Shown piece by piece: positions 20,480 through 30,753 of a stretch of 64,000 nt of DNA; positions within the stretch are counted from its first letter, which is position 1; each line of letters begins with the position of its first letter. The position numbers and the translations under genes were made by a program. This DNA comes from Ipomoea triloba (lineage: Eukaryota > Streptophyta > Magnoliopsida > Solanales > Convolvulaceae). Where the stretch lies: the NCBI RefSeq assembly GCF_003576645.1, contig NC_044924.1:21987715-22051714 (forward strand). Reading direction: 5' to 3'. The notes beneath the pieces were generated by a model that saw only the letters and a list, made by a program, of their open reading frames with translations, did not search any database and was not told where the DNA came from.

Positions 20480-20970
20480 TCCCCATAGAACAAAAAACAA
20501 TAATGCTTCCTAATCCCAGTATATGCACATGATATTATCACAAAAGTTTAAACTAAGTAGTCCCCAAAGAACACACTACAATATTCACATGACATAAATG
20601 GTCCCCACAGAAATTAAAACATACGAATCTACATCCTACAATAAAAAATAATCAACATATTCGTCCACATATAATCAACAAAAAAGTCCAATTTTCTCTA
20701 TACAACTATTTACCAAATTACCAAACACCCCAAAAATGGTAAACATTAGTAAAGTTTTAAAAAAATGAAAAAATTAATGCTTGGATTTTGTCAATCATAA
20801 AATGATTAATCTTTTAAAAAATTGGGTTACAAAAAACCCACTCAAAAACCATATCAATGAGATGCCCTTTAGGGTTTTTATCATATGCAGTAGCAAATGA
20901 AAATTCTTAAATTAATAACGTTTGAAATAACAGCGAACACTGATTAAGTTTAAGCCGACTAAAAATCCCA
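20480..20970. other. AT-rich sequence between MULE remnant and LHP1-like exons
   Basis: No protein-like frame. Contains loose repeats of CACATGACATAAATGGTCCCCACAG type, shared with 33180-33390 in unit 2. Relative to unit 2, about 580 bp with the MULE 5' leader and right TIR is missing near 20690. Confidence 0.6.
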
Positions 20971-21524
20971 CCTCAGTCAAGGTCTTTATCAGCAAAGTGA
21001 TCATCCCCAAGGTTCCACAGATCCACACACTCACCACGTTTAGGAAATTTAAACTTCTTAGCCGAGGGACCAGATTCCCTCTTCTTCTTTTTAGCCCCTC
21101 CAACAGATTGGGCTTCCTGAGAGCGTTGTAAGGATTTATCCTCACTAGCCATATTGGTTTTGGGCACAACTAATTCTTCTTTAGGTTCACTTATTATTAG
21201 CTTTGTGCCAAATTGATCTTGAGGTTGCCCATTTGTTGGGGATTCCATTGTCTTTGAACACTCCTTTGTCTTCCCAGCAATGGCACAACATACATTCTTC
21301 TTCTTGATCACCACAGGGGAAGGGGAAGGTAAAGGTTTCTTCTGTTGTTTCTTTTTAGCCAAACTTTATATACAATTAAAAAAAAAAAACAAGTCAGAAT
21401 TACAGCTTCTATTCAGTAATGAACCTTTTTTCTTTGTAAAGAAAAGACAACCTTTTTTCGAATTCATCTATCATATTGGTGATAGATGCCAAATTCTCCA
21501 TAGGCTCCCACGTGTTTGACTTCT

Positions 21525-21860
21525 CCGGCCAACCCACCCTTCGCACAATTCAAACACCCACCATAAATCAACGTTAAATTATAAATTTCAAAATTAAAGT
21601 AAAAAAAAACTGTTCTTTCTGTTCAAATTAAAATCACCGGCCAACCCACCCTTCGCACAATTCAAACACCCACCATAAATCAACGTTAAATTATAAATTT
21701 CAAAATTAAAGTAAAAAAAAACTGTTCTTTCTGTTCAAATTAAAATCACCGGCCAACCCACCCTTCGCACAATTCAAACACCCACCATAAATCAACGTTA
21801 AATTATAAATTTCAAAATTAAAGTAAAAAAAAACTGTTCTTTCTGTTCAAATTAAAATCA
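21525..21860 (-). repeat. 112-bp tandem triplication across an exon edge
   Basis: Units start at 21525, 21637 and 21749 with CCGGCCAACCCACCCTTCGC and are nearly identical. Unit 2 of the segmental duplication has one copy (34818-34930). The first unit overlaps the exon encoding the Gly-Trp-Pro start of the chromodomain C-terminal half. Confidence 0.85.
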
Positions 21861-21964
21861 GATTCTTTACATACCATTTGATTAAGTATTGGGGTTCGCC
21901 CTGTTTGGTTTGCCCGGAGTTCCAAAAATTTGCAAACCCAAGTCAAGTAGCCACCAAAAGCACA

Positions 21965-21966
<2 letters not shown>

Positions 21967-22017
<51 letters not shown>
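21967..22017. repeat. (TA)n microsatellite
   Basis: About 25 TA units within the intron-like part of the LHP1 relic. In unit 2 the same position (35040) has only TATATGG. Confidence 0.9.
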
Positions 22018-22019
<2 letters not shown>

Positions 22020-22299
22020 ACAGATTGAGGAAAGAAATCTTAATAAAATATAGCTGCTGTGTCTGAAGGCAAAATTCAATTCCATAAACTAAGCATTCTG
22101 TTAATGTCTATTTACTTTTTAAATAAAAATGAAATTTTAAAACGTTAAAATGTAAAATTAAAAAAGAAAAATACTTTTTTTTTTTAATTTAACGAAAGCC
22201 CAACCTGTCGAACTCGCTTCTTCCTCACGGCCTCAACTAGGTAAAACCCATCTGGTAGCCCGTTTTGTTCAGTTAGAACCACCATTGCATCAGTCACCG

Positions 22300-23957
22300 G
22301 CCATGAAGGGAGCGTTTTTAGATGGTGAATATTGAGAGTAGTTTGTACTACACCTACAATCGTTTCCTCTTTACTTTCTAGATCTACCTTTTTTGCACTT
22401 TTCTTAAGAAGATGAGCCTTTTAAATGGAGAAAAAGCTGTATGTAATTTGTGAACGTTTAAAGTTAATTATTAAAATTATCAATATTTAATAGATTACTC
22501 TATTAATTTTTAAAAATTTTCTAAATAAAACCTCATCCATGATCTTGTATCATGATCGTATTTTGTGCTTCTTGCATTTTTATTCGACCACATTCTTTGG
22601 CTATTATAACATTACTATAAATGTTTTATACAGTAGTAATAACATAATGTATAAGTAGGGTAAGATAATAATTATAGGAAAATTACGATTTATATTGAAG
22701 TAAAAAGTGTCAAGCATAATTAATTCTATTGACAATATTGTAAAAGGTTATTTTCCTCTTCTAGACTTACATCATAATATTTATTTTTAGACATTAAACA
22801 CATTATATTTATAATCTTATTGGTTTTTTTTTTTTATTAATTTTCACTAAGTTAACATTTTTCATATAATTACCAAATACAATAAAAATAACCAATTGAG
22901 TAATTTTAGATCAAATACCTTTTGGTTTTATGGCATCATTGTTTCTTTTCATAAAGAATGTCTTAGGTTTGAGTTTCACCACTTTTTCCTTTATGATTTT
23001 TCTATCAAGAAAAGAAAATATTTGAACATTTTTTCACTTTTTGATTGATATAATAAAATATTTTTTTCATTTTTAAAATGAAATATGGTAATAAGAAATA
23101 TTTTTAAAAAATTCTATTTTAGTTTTTGGTTCCCAATATGGAAGCAATTTTAAGGCGAATATATTTAAAATATTAGGTGGCAACAGTTTGTTTTTGTGCT
23201 CTTGCATTGTTAAATTTGTGCAATCTAATCTGAAAAATTCCTGCTTTCAAAAAAAAATCTGACAAATTCCTGCTTTCAAAAAAAATCTGACAAATTCCTT
23301 GTACGCTAGAATTGAATTACTAAATTTTTTAGCATCCTAAAATTGAAATGATCACGCTATATGAGTTAGGGTTTGAAAAAATCGTTTGGCGCCTATGTAT
23401 TTTTTATTTTATTTTATATTTTATATTTTTTATTTTTTATTTTTAAATTTTAAATTTTTAAATTTTTTAAGACTAATAATTATAAACTATTTAATACTTT
23501 ATTAATTAATACTAAAATATTAAACATTAACCTAAAAACATCTTGAGTTTGAACATTTCGGGTTATTTCGCTCAAAACGATGTCGTTTTGAGTGAAATAA
23601 CCCATTAAAATAATAATAGCTAATAAGTGGACTAGGCGGCCTAGTCGATGCCTAAGAAGCCTAGGCGGTCAGCGCAAGCGTTTAGGCAGCCTAATCGGCC
23701 GCCTAGACCACTGATTATGGACTTATGGTGATACGTTAGGCGGCTTACCGGTGCCTAGGTATGACTTTTACAACACTGATAGAGTTTAAGATTTTTCATC
23801 GAAATCATTTATTATTTGATGTGCAATTAACAAGATTAATTTTTTTAACACCATAGTTTGGGTTAGCAAATTTATGATAACCAATAATAAAGAGATTTAT
23901 TGCTATGCTCGATGGTAGAAATATTTTTGTCTCCATAACTCTATCAAATTCAAAGTT
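22300..23957. other. AT-rich tail of duplication unit 1 with a GC-rich inserted block
   Basis: No genes. Most matches 35560-38112 of unit 2. A stretch at about 23390-23780 has no counterpart there: an AT part (TTTTATTTTA repeats) followed by GC-rich text with repeated CCTAGGCGG, GGCGGCCTAG and GGCCGCCTAG motifs (23630-23760), probably a small mobile element. Confidence 0.55.
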
Positions 23958-24491
23958 GGTAAAGTGTAATTAAAATGATACATACTTCATGGTCCACGTT
24001 GCTACATAGACCATGGTCCACAATAAAATTTGGCATTCCACAGTGTTCATATATATTCTTTAGTAGCTAAAAAACTTTTGTTATACATTGACAAAGATGG
24101 AAATTGTAACAATTTATTAAGATTGGACTTTAAGTTCATTTTGTAAATAGATAATCACATTGGTCAATATACAATTCTAACTTGAATTGTATTGTATAGT
24201 TAAGTTTTAAAAAAATGTTTACTATTGAAATGATTTAACAAAAATTAATAAAAACTCAATTCAAACTTGATAAAAGAAAACGAAAAAGATTAAGTAGCAC
24301 TGTACCAACAGAAAAAAAAATAAAAAATAAAAATAAAATTATAGGCAAAACACCTGCCTTTTTAGTTCTAAATTTGAGGGAAAATAAACACCTCGCTGAA
24401 CAAAAGACCAATTTCTAGTAGTTAAAGCTAGTTGCCCGGAAGAGGAAATGAGGGGAGGGAAAGACAACCACTTTGTAATTTGACATAGTTA

Positions 24492-24701
24492 CAGCACGTT
24501 TGGTTCCCGGAATAAATTTTGAGGTAATAGAAATGATATTCTATAAGGTATGGAATAGGCAAAGAATAGAATAGGAATTGTATTCTATTGTTTGGTTCAC
24601 GAGAGAAATAGACTTTAGGAATTATATTACAATATTTAGTTGGTTTAAGGAATAGAAATGAAATATGTTTTAAAAGACATAAATACCCTTATAAAATATG
24701 T

Positions 24702-24745
<44 letters not shown>

Positions 24746-25236
24746 AAAACAAAATTATATATAAAATAGCTGGTGTGACCAGCAGATTGTATTAGCGATT
24801 TGTAAAAAATGTTTGGTAAAATTAGTTGTTTAGGTTAGCGGTTAATATCTAAAATGACGTATAAGGACATTCATGTTATTATTAATATTAATATTATTAT
24901 TATTATGTAATAATAAAATAAAACATATAATAATATTAATATCAATAATAAGAAAAAAGGAATAATAATAATAATAATTAAAAAAAACACAAATAGGAGT
25001 TTTTGATCCCACATTGGTAACTCAAGAAGAGGAGCTCATTTAAGCTCCTCTATATAAGAAAAACATTGCTTCTCTTTTGAGTTAACAATAGGATGAGGAA
25101 GCCTTAAAGAGCCAAAAGCTCTTTCATTTAAGAAACCTTAATTCCTGAGAACTTAGGAATAGCCTAATGCGTAGAGGAGGCTTGGAATCTCAAATTTTTA
25201 CCAAACAAATAAATATGCCTATTATTGGGAATGCCA
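24492..25236. mobile_element. AAT-rich MITE-like element, copy C
   Basis: Left end GCACGTTTGGTTCCCGGAAT. Internal sequence is collinear with copies A and B, but about 90 bp near the right end and the right TIR itself are lost (the sequence passes from GGGAATGCC to ATGCCATTAG). Keeps the USE/TATA promoter. Confidence 0.7.
25006..25057 (+). promoter_or_regulatory. U-snRNA-type promoter (USE plus TATA), MITE copy C
   Basis: ATCCCACATTG at 25006-25016 and TATATAA at 25051-25057, with 34 bp between. The linker between the two boxes is well conserved among the three copies. Confidence 0.5.
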
Positions 25237-25605
25237 TGCCATTAGTTTATAACTATTAAATATTTCAATTTTGGCTTATTTGACCACTATTAACTATCTG
25301 TCTTGATCAAACAGCAAGTTCTTGATTAATTAGTTCTTTTAACAGCTTATTGTTCGAAAATTCAAAAAGCGATTCAAAGATTGCTTTTTTATCAGTTTTT
25401 TGAGTAGTAATTTTGTATGTAATCAGCTATCGGGCTAACAACTAGTTTATTACAATTTTGTATATAAACAGCTATCAACAAACAACTAATTTATCAAATC
25501 ATCTTTCTACAATCCGCTAATGCTATCCATTAGCTAGTCACCCACTAACCCAATAAGCTAACGGCTATCACTTGACTTTAGGGCCTGTGTTATTTGCAAC
25601 ACTTA

Positions 25606-25706
25606 GACTTTAGAAACTAACGAATTAATCCTTTAACTATGCTTTTTTTTAACGGATTTTGTACTCCCGGCCAAATCACTGGCCGGAAAAACTTAACCCA
25701 TGTCTA
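25606..25706 (+). repeat. MULE left TIR, unit 2
   Basis: GACTTTAGAAACTAACGAAT, then TTTAACTATGC, AACGGATTTTG, CCGGCCAAATCAC and AACTTAACCCATGTCTA. It aligns with the inverted 33849-33957 over its whole length. Confidence 0.75.
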
Positions 25707-25923
25707 ATTACATAAATATTCAGGGCATAACGATCAGTCTCTGTTTTTAAAAAAAGGGGGGGGGGGGCGAAGAATCAATTAAACTATTATTTCGCACTAT
25801 TATAAGAGGAACGCGGAGGAATGTGTATGGAAGAGGAATGAGTATGGAATAGCGCAGAAATAAGAGAAGGATGAAGAGAAGAAAGAAGACCCACAGCTGA
25901 TTCTCCATCTACTCGTCCTGGGT

Positions 25924-26400
25924 ATGTTTGATTCCTATTTCTCTTGTTCTTCTAATGAAGGTAGTGAGTACTATGAATTTGGGGAAAGGTTTCCAATTGT
26001 CCATTGTAGATGTGGGGAGCAACTGAAAATTCGAACTTCATGGAGAACTAAAAATCGAGGGCGTAGGTTTTGGCAATGCCCCGGTGGTATTGTAAGTTCA
26101 TTTTTTAAGGTTTTTTTTTTTGTTTCGTTTTTTTTCGTAAATTTATTTTTTTCTGGGTGTTTGAAGCTAAATGATGAAATGTCATTTCAATTAATCCAGA
26201 GGAAGGTGGGATGTGGATTTATTGATTGGTATGATCCTCCAATGTGCAATCGTTCAAAACGAATAATTCCGGGCTTGCTAAATCACATCAAGAAAAAAGA
26301 TGAAGAGATACGCAATTAAATATGAAGATTAAAGGGGATAAAGATGATGTCAAATTGTGTAAGTGAATGAGCAAGGTTGTAGTACCGTTCACTGTCGTAA
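25924..26400 (+). pseudogene. GRF-type zinc-finger gene, unit 2 (C-terminal frameshift)
   Basis: Exon 1 starts at ATG 25924 and encodes a Ser-rich leader, then CRCGEQLKIRTSWRTKNRG and RRFWQCPGG. A donor GTAAGT at 26092 and an acceptor AG just before 26216 (or at 26209) remove a T-rich intron of about 120 bp. Exon 2 completes the finger with GCGFIDWYDPPMC and continues RIIPGLLNHIKKKDEEIR. One base is missing at about 26315 relative to unit 1, so the coiled-coil and transmembrane tail is lost. GRF fingers bind single-stranded nucleic acid in some DNA-repair proteins; in plants many short GRF proteins with a tail anchor are of unknown role. Confidence 0.7.
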
Positions 26401-26870
26401 TTTTTGTAGTATTTGTTAGTTGTAGGTTTATGTAATGAATTGATCCAAATTATGGTTTGTACTTGTAATGTATGAATTTGGTATGTTTTGGTCATGTATG
26501 AATGATGGTCTGTTTTGGTAATGTATGTTTTGGTAGCTTTCAAGGATGATGGTTTGTTTTGGTAGCTTTCAAGGTAGAAATGGTTAGTGCAAAAGAAAAC
26601 AATTAGTAAGCAAAAGAATCATACTTTTTCATTAACCAATTGGCATCAGAGTTCACAGTCATTTGTCAAAGCAAGAGGAAACCATTAGTACATAAATTTT
26701 TTCTTACTACATGTATGTTTACCAAAGCATTTGCCAATAGTGTCTAATGGCTGTTTACATACATGCATTCACCATTATATTACAAAAAATTGTGTTTTCA
26801 CCTTCCAAAAAAACAACCAAAGCAGTCATTCAAGGTCTATTGGGTCACCCTTGTTGCCAAAGAACATGCG

Positions 26871-28079
26871 CACTACAAGAAAACTCATGAATTGCGACGG
26901 AACATAATTCGTCGCCATATAGCGACCGATTAGCTTCCGTTGCAATATTGCGACGAAAAAGGCGACGGAATTTAATTCCGTCGCGAATATTGGCAAAATA
27001 GAAAATAAAACCCGAGAAATATTTGCGGGAAAATATTTGCGACCGAGCTTGCGACAGAATTGAATTACGTCGCCCATGTCGCGACGAAAATTAATATGTC
27101 GCCATATAGCGACCGGTGTTGCGACCGACTAGCTTCCATTGCCATATTGCGAAGGATAAGGTGACAGAATTTAATTCTGTCGCGAATATTGGGGAAAAGA
27201 AAAATTAAAACCCGCGAAATATTGGCGATCAAATATTCGCGACCAAATTGAATTACGTCGCCCATGTCGCGACGGAAAAGGCTACCGATTTTCGTCCGTC
27301 GCGAAATTGCTACGATATTGCGACGGACTTTTTTTTTGCATCGCAAAAGGAAATAAATTTGTTGACTAAATATCGCGACGGGATTAACCACAGAATTTAT
27401 TCCATCGCAGTATTTTTTTATATATTTTATTTCCATGTAGATTGTTGTTTTTGAAGACTATTGCATTGTTGTTTAGACTTGATTGACTATTAATATGTAT
27501 TAAATGTGGATGGATAATGTATTGTTAGTTGAAGCTAATGTGGATTGATAATATTTTAAAATTATGTTATATTTTATTTTAGAATTAATAGTGTCTTTTA
27601 TATTATTATAGTTTTATATTAATAATTTAAAAGCAGGCATTACTATTTAAAATATTAATATTAATTTTATATAAAAATTCTAAAAAATAATTCAAAAATT
27701 GCGACGGAATCGCGACAGAATATAAATTTTGCGACATATTATTTGTTATAATAATTGCAACGGAATCGCGACGGAAAACAATTCCGTCGTTTTTTTGCAA
27801 CGGTATTTGTGAAGGAATAAAAATATGGTGACGGAATATTTGTTTCGGATATGGAGATGGAATTAGCGTCAGATTAATTTCCATTGCCAAATTGTGACAG
27901 AAATATTTCCGTCGCCAATTCACGACGCCTCTTTCCATCTCCAATTCCGTCACGAAATTTGGCGACGAAATTATTCCGTCGTCTATCGAAATACAACAAG
28001 GCGATAGACGACGGAATAGATTCCGTCGAATCCGGGATTCACGACGAAATTTGAACCAATCGTGATTTTTCTTGTAGTG
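26871..28079. mobile_element. Non-autonomous CACTA element, unit 2
   Basis: Ends CACTACAAGAAAA and TTTTTCTTGTAGTG. Collinear with 17358-18834 but without the captured fragment, and dense in GCGACGGAATT/AATTCCGTCGC. The flanks (TTGCCAAAGAAC on the left, GACTTGAACACA on the right) are the same MULE sequence as in unit 1. Confidence 0.88.
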
Positions 28080-28533
28080 TTGGACTTGAACACATTCTTG
28101 ATCCTTGTATAATATGGCTTCTTGCGGATGGATTACTTCACTTTGGTTCCCCTCTTGGACCTCAATTGGCTGCTAGAGTTACCTAGTTCATCCTGCTGCT
28201 GCTGCTCTCCTAGTCCAATGGTGTCATGCTGCTGCTGCTCTCCTAGTCCAGTGTTGTCAACCTGCTGATACTGTTCTCCTGATCCTGTGTTGTCTACTTG
28301 CTGCTGTTGTCCTGAAGTTGAAGGTAAGTGGCTGGGAATATGGTTGGTGGCATATAAGACCCTCTTCTTTGGCTTCAACTGGAAAATAAAAAACTATAAA
28401 TTCCAAACAATCCTCATTAAAAGCATATTGCAATAGTAGTATGAAAGTAAACCTTTTTATTTGGATTTGAAGGACACTTTATGCTATTATGTCCAGCTTC
28501 TCTACACAATGACCAATGAAGTGGAGCCGAATA

Positions 28534-30753
28534 TGTAACACCCCACTTTTTCCACTACCGAAAATACAGGTATAATTTAATTTTTTTTATACAACAGCAG
28601 AAGCTTAAACAACAACTAAAAGGAAAAAGGGGTGTTATGCCACGTTCAAGTATCTCTCTTATACTCAAACGCACAGGCAAAACCTACTACAGTATCTCTC
28701 TTATACTCAAACGCACAGGCAAAACCTACTACCGTATCTCTCTTATACTCAAACGCACAGGCAAAACCTACTACCAAAATTCTCTTATACTCAAACGCAC
28801 AGGCAAAACCTACTACCAAAATTACTATTACATCAAACGCACAGGCAAAACCTACTACCAAAATTACTATTACAATGGTGGAATTCCTAATGGTACAATA
28901 AAATCTTTATACAACGATTCACTCTCATGTCAAGTGCCATGCCAAATATTTCCTGCAAAAACACTATGGTAGAAACAAAGTCAGCACGACGACTGGTAAG
29001 ACATACTCTACCCCATAAAACATTTTGCACATAGCACTTTGGAGCACATAAATTTCCACATAATAAATTTCAACCGCTTATCATGGCATTTAGCATTTTT
29101 AATCTCATCAATATAAATCATCTTTAATCCATTAGAAGTATATCTTGAGGAAATCATACACATTCAAATATGTATAAAAATACATACCAAAAATATCTAT
29201 AAAATTTCCAGGAGATAAGGTCATTGCCTATTTCATAATCCAAAATCGTTTAACAACTATTTTCTCAAGATTCACCATATACAATCTTTATATCAATATT
29301 TCCATATAACAATTTCCTCAATACATATCATAATAATATATTTATCTTAACTTTTCCATATAACAATTTCCTCAATATATATCATAATATCATCACTACT
29401 CAAAATTCCTTTAAACCAAAACTTATTCACCAATAGAGAGATTTCCAACTCTCAAAATAAATACNTCCATTATCTCAAAATAAATACCAAAGAGATAATC
29501 TCAATCTCTCAAAATAACCACCAAATAGAGAGTATCCAAACTCTCGCAATAACCACCAAAGATAATTCTTCAAATAATTGATTAAACTTTTCATATATCC
29601 AAAAATAGTTATTATATAAAATATCAAGGAGGAATGGATCCAAATGGAAAATTTCAAGCTTCCAAACCAACCGGACGAATCCACGAACCAGTGGCCCAAA
29701 ACCAAATCAAAATCAAATCCAAACCAACCGGACGATTCCATGAACCGGTGGCCAAAACCAAATAGAGAGATCTCAACTCTCATCATCATAATCATAATCA
29801 TAATAATAATAGTCATAAAGGATAGTTCAAAACCTCCAAGTATCACCACCCTCCGGGACAAAATATATAAATAACCATATCCTTCAAAATATCATATCTT
29901 GCATCTATAACCCAAAATTACTTATTCAATGTCATATATGTCTATAACCTTCATATTCATAATATTCACATACCAATATTTTCCTTTTCATAATCCATAT
30001 ACCAATAATTTCATCACCAAATCTCTTCAACATCATAATTTCATTACTTATCATAATCTCTATAAATCTAATAATTTCACTAACAATCACAAGAACAAAC
30101 AATATGTATTCACATCAAATAATTTCATAAGACATGTACTCACATTTTCACAAAATCATTTAAACATAATATCACATAAGCACATATTAAATATTTTGAT
30201 TTGGGGTAAAATAAATATTGGATAGACATAAATCTTACCTATAACCAACTCTTCTACTTCACTTGCCCAATTCTTCTCCCACACATATATGATTTCTCTC
30301 CTCACTTCTCCTGATTTTTCCTCACCACACAACCCCTCTATATATAGGCAAAAGGGAAAGGAAGAGAAATCTTGAAGAGAAAGACATATGGGAGATCAAG
30401 CTTATCTTATAAGATAAGGATGAAAACATGTGGTATAGAAAGAGACACTTGTCACATTTTTGTGGTGGGTAAGGGAAAATATCTTTGGTTAGACTGTTAT
30501 GGGTTAAAACAGATATAGTTACGGTAGAAAAATTAGAGAATTATAAATGGGCCAAAAAAATTGGGCTAAAGTTAGGTTCAAAACATTACGAAATAATCAC
30601 ATTTGGGCTTAGGGATTTAAGTAGTAAAATAAAAAAAATAAGTTGACCCAATGCCCATAACAAAATAGTTAGATTTATATAAAATAATAACAATAATTCA
30701 TTTTTGAAAATATTTATTAAAATAATAATGTTAGGAAAATACGGGGTATTATA
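28534..30753. mobile_element. Solo LTR (2,220 bp) with TSD GAATA
   Basis: Starts TGTAACACCCC and ends GGGGTATTATA, an imperfect inverted match of the start (the final CA has become TA). It is flanked by GAATA at 28529-28533 and 30754-30758. The empty site can be read in the other MULE copies (GAGCGAAATATGC at 19270, GAGCGGAATATGC at 59660). TGTAACACCCC ends are common in Ty3-gypsy (chromovirus) LTRs. It has no coding content and sits within the MULE transposase gene. Confidence 0.88.
28649..28858 (+). repeat. 42-bp tandem repeat, 5 units, inside the solo LTR
   Basis: Units built on ACTCAAACGCACAGGCAAAA followed by CCTACTAC, period exactly 42, so a reading frame passes through. The first three share TATCTCTCTTAT; the last two change to AAAATTACTATTA. 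Confidence 0.9.

Larger units (their letters stand above)
20973..22280 (-). pseudogene. LHP1-like chromodomain gene, unit 1 (truncated)
   Basis: Three exon-like pieces on the minus strand. About 22270-22200: LPDG-type text ending in VEAVRKKRVRQ, the first strand of an LHP1 chromodomain. About 21530-21440: [19 protein letters not shown], its C-terminal half, with TWEP diagnostic of plant LHP1. 21362-20973: a Lys-rich tail (KKKQQKKPLP ... KKFKFPKRGECVDLWNLGDD). The acidic N-terminus kept in unit 2 is lost here. LHP1 reads H3K27me3; the middle of the domain (the IKW strand with a cage Trp) is not found, so this cannot be a working reader. Confidence 0.62.
13915..23957 (+). repeat. Segmental duplication, unit 1
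   Basis: Begins AAGTGTAATTAAAATGATAC, the same text that begins unit 2 right after 23957. Order in both units: TATAGACCATGGTCC region, MITE, MULE left TIR, GRF gene, CACTA, mudrA-like gene, LHP1-like exons, AT-rich tail ending with ACCATAGTTTGGGTTAGC and CTCTATCAAATTCAAAG. Unit 1 is shorter because its MULE is internally deleted and it lacks the solo LTR and the 110-bp array. Confidence 0.85.

Noticed and set aside
20912..21169. Second minus-strand frame (MCPKPIWLVRINPYN...) conserved at 34203-34436
   Set aside because: It overlaps the Lys-rich LHP1-like exon in another frame; conservation follows from the recent duplication.
21882..22085. Frames with IYIYIYIY
   Set aside because: Translation of a TA microsatellite.
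28632..28972. Plus- and minus-strand frames of about 70-110 codons with repeated SLILKRTGKTYY-type text
   Set aside because: They are the consequence of a 42-bp tandem repeat inside a solo LTR; the period is a multiple of three, so frames stay open without coding meaning.
29929..30225. 98-codon plus-strand frame rich in Asn, Phe and Ile
   Set aside because: AT-rich LTR interior; composition reflects base bias.
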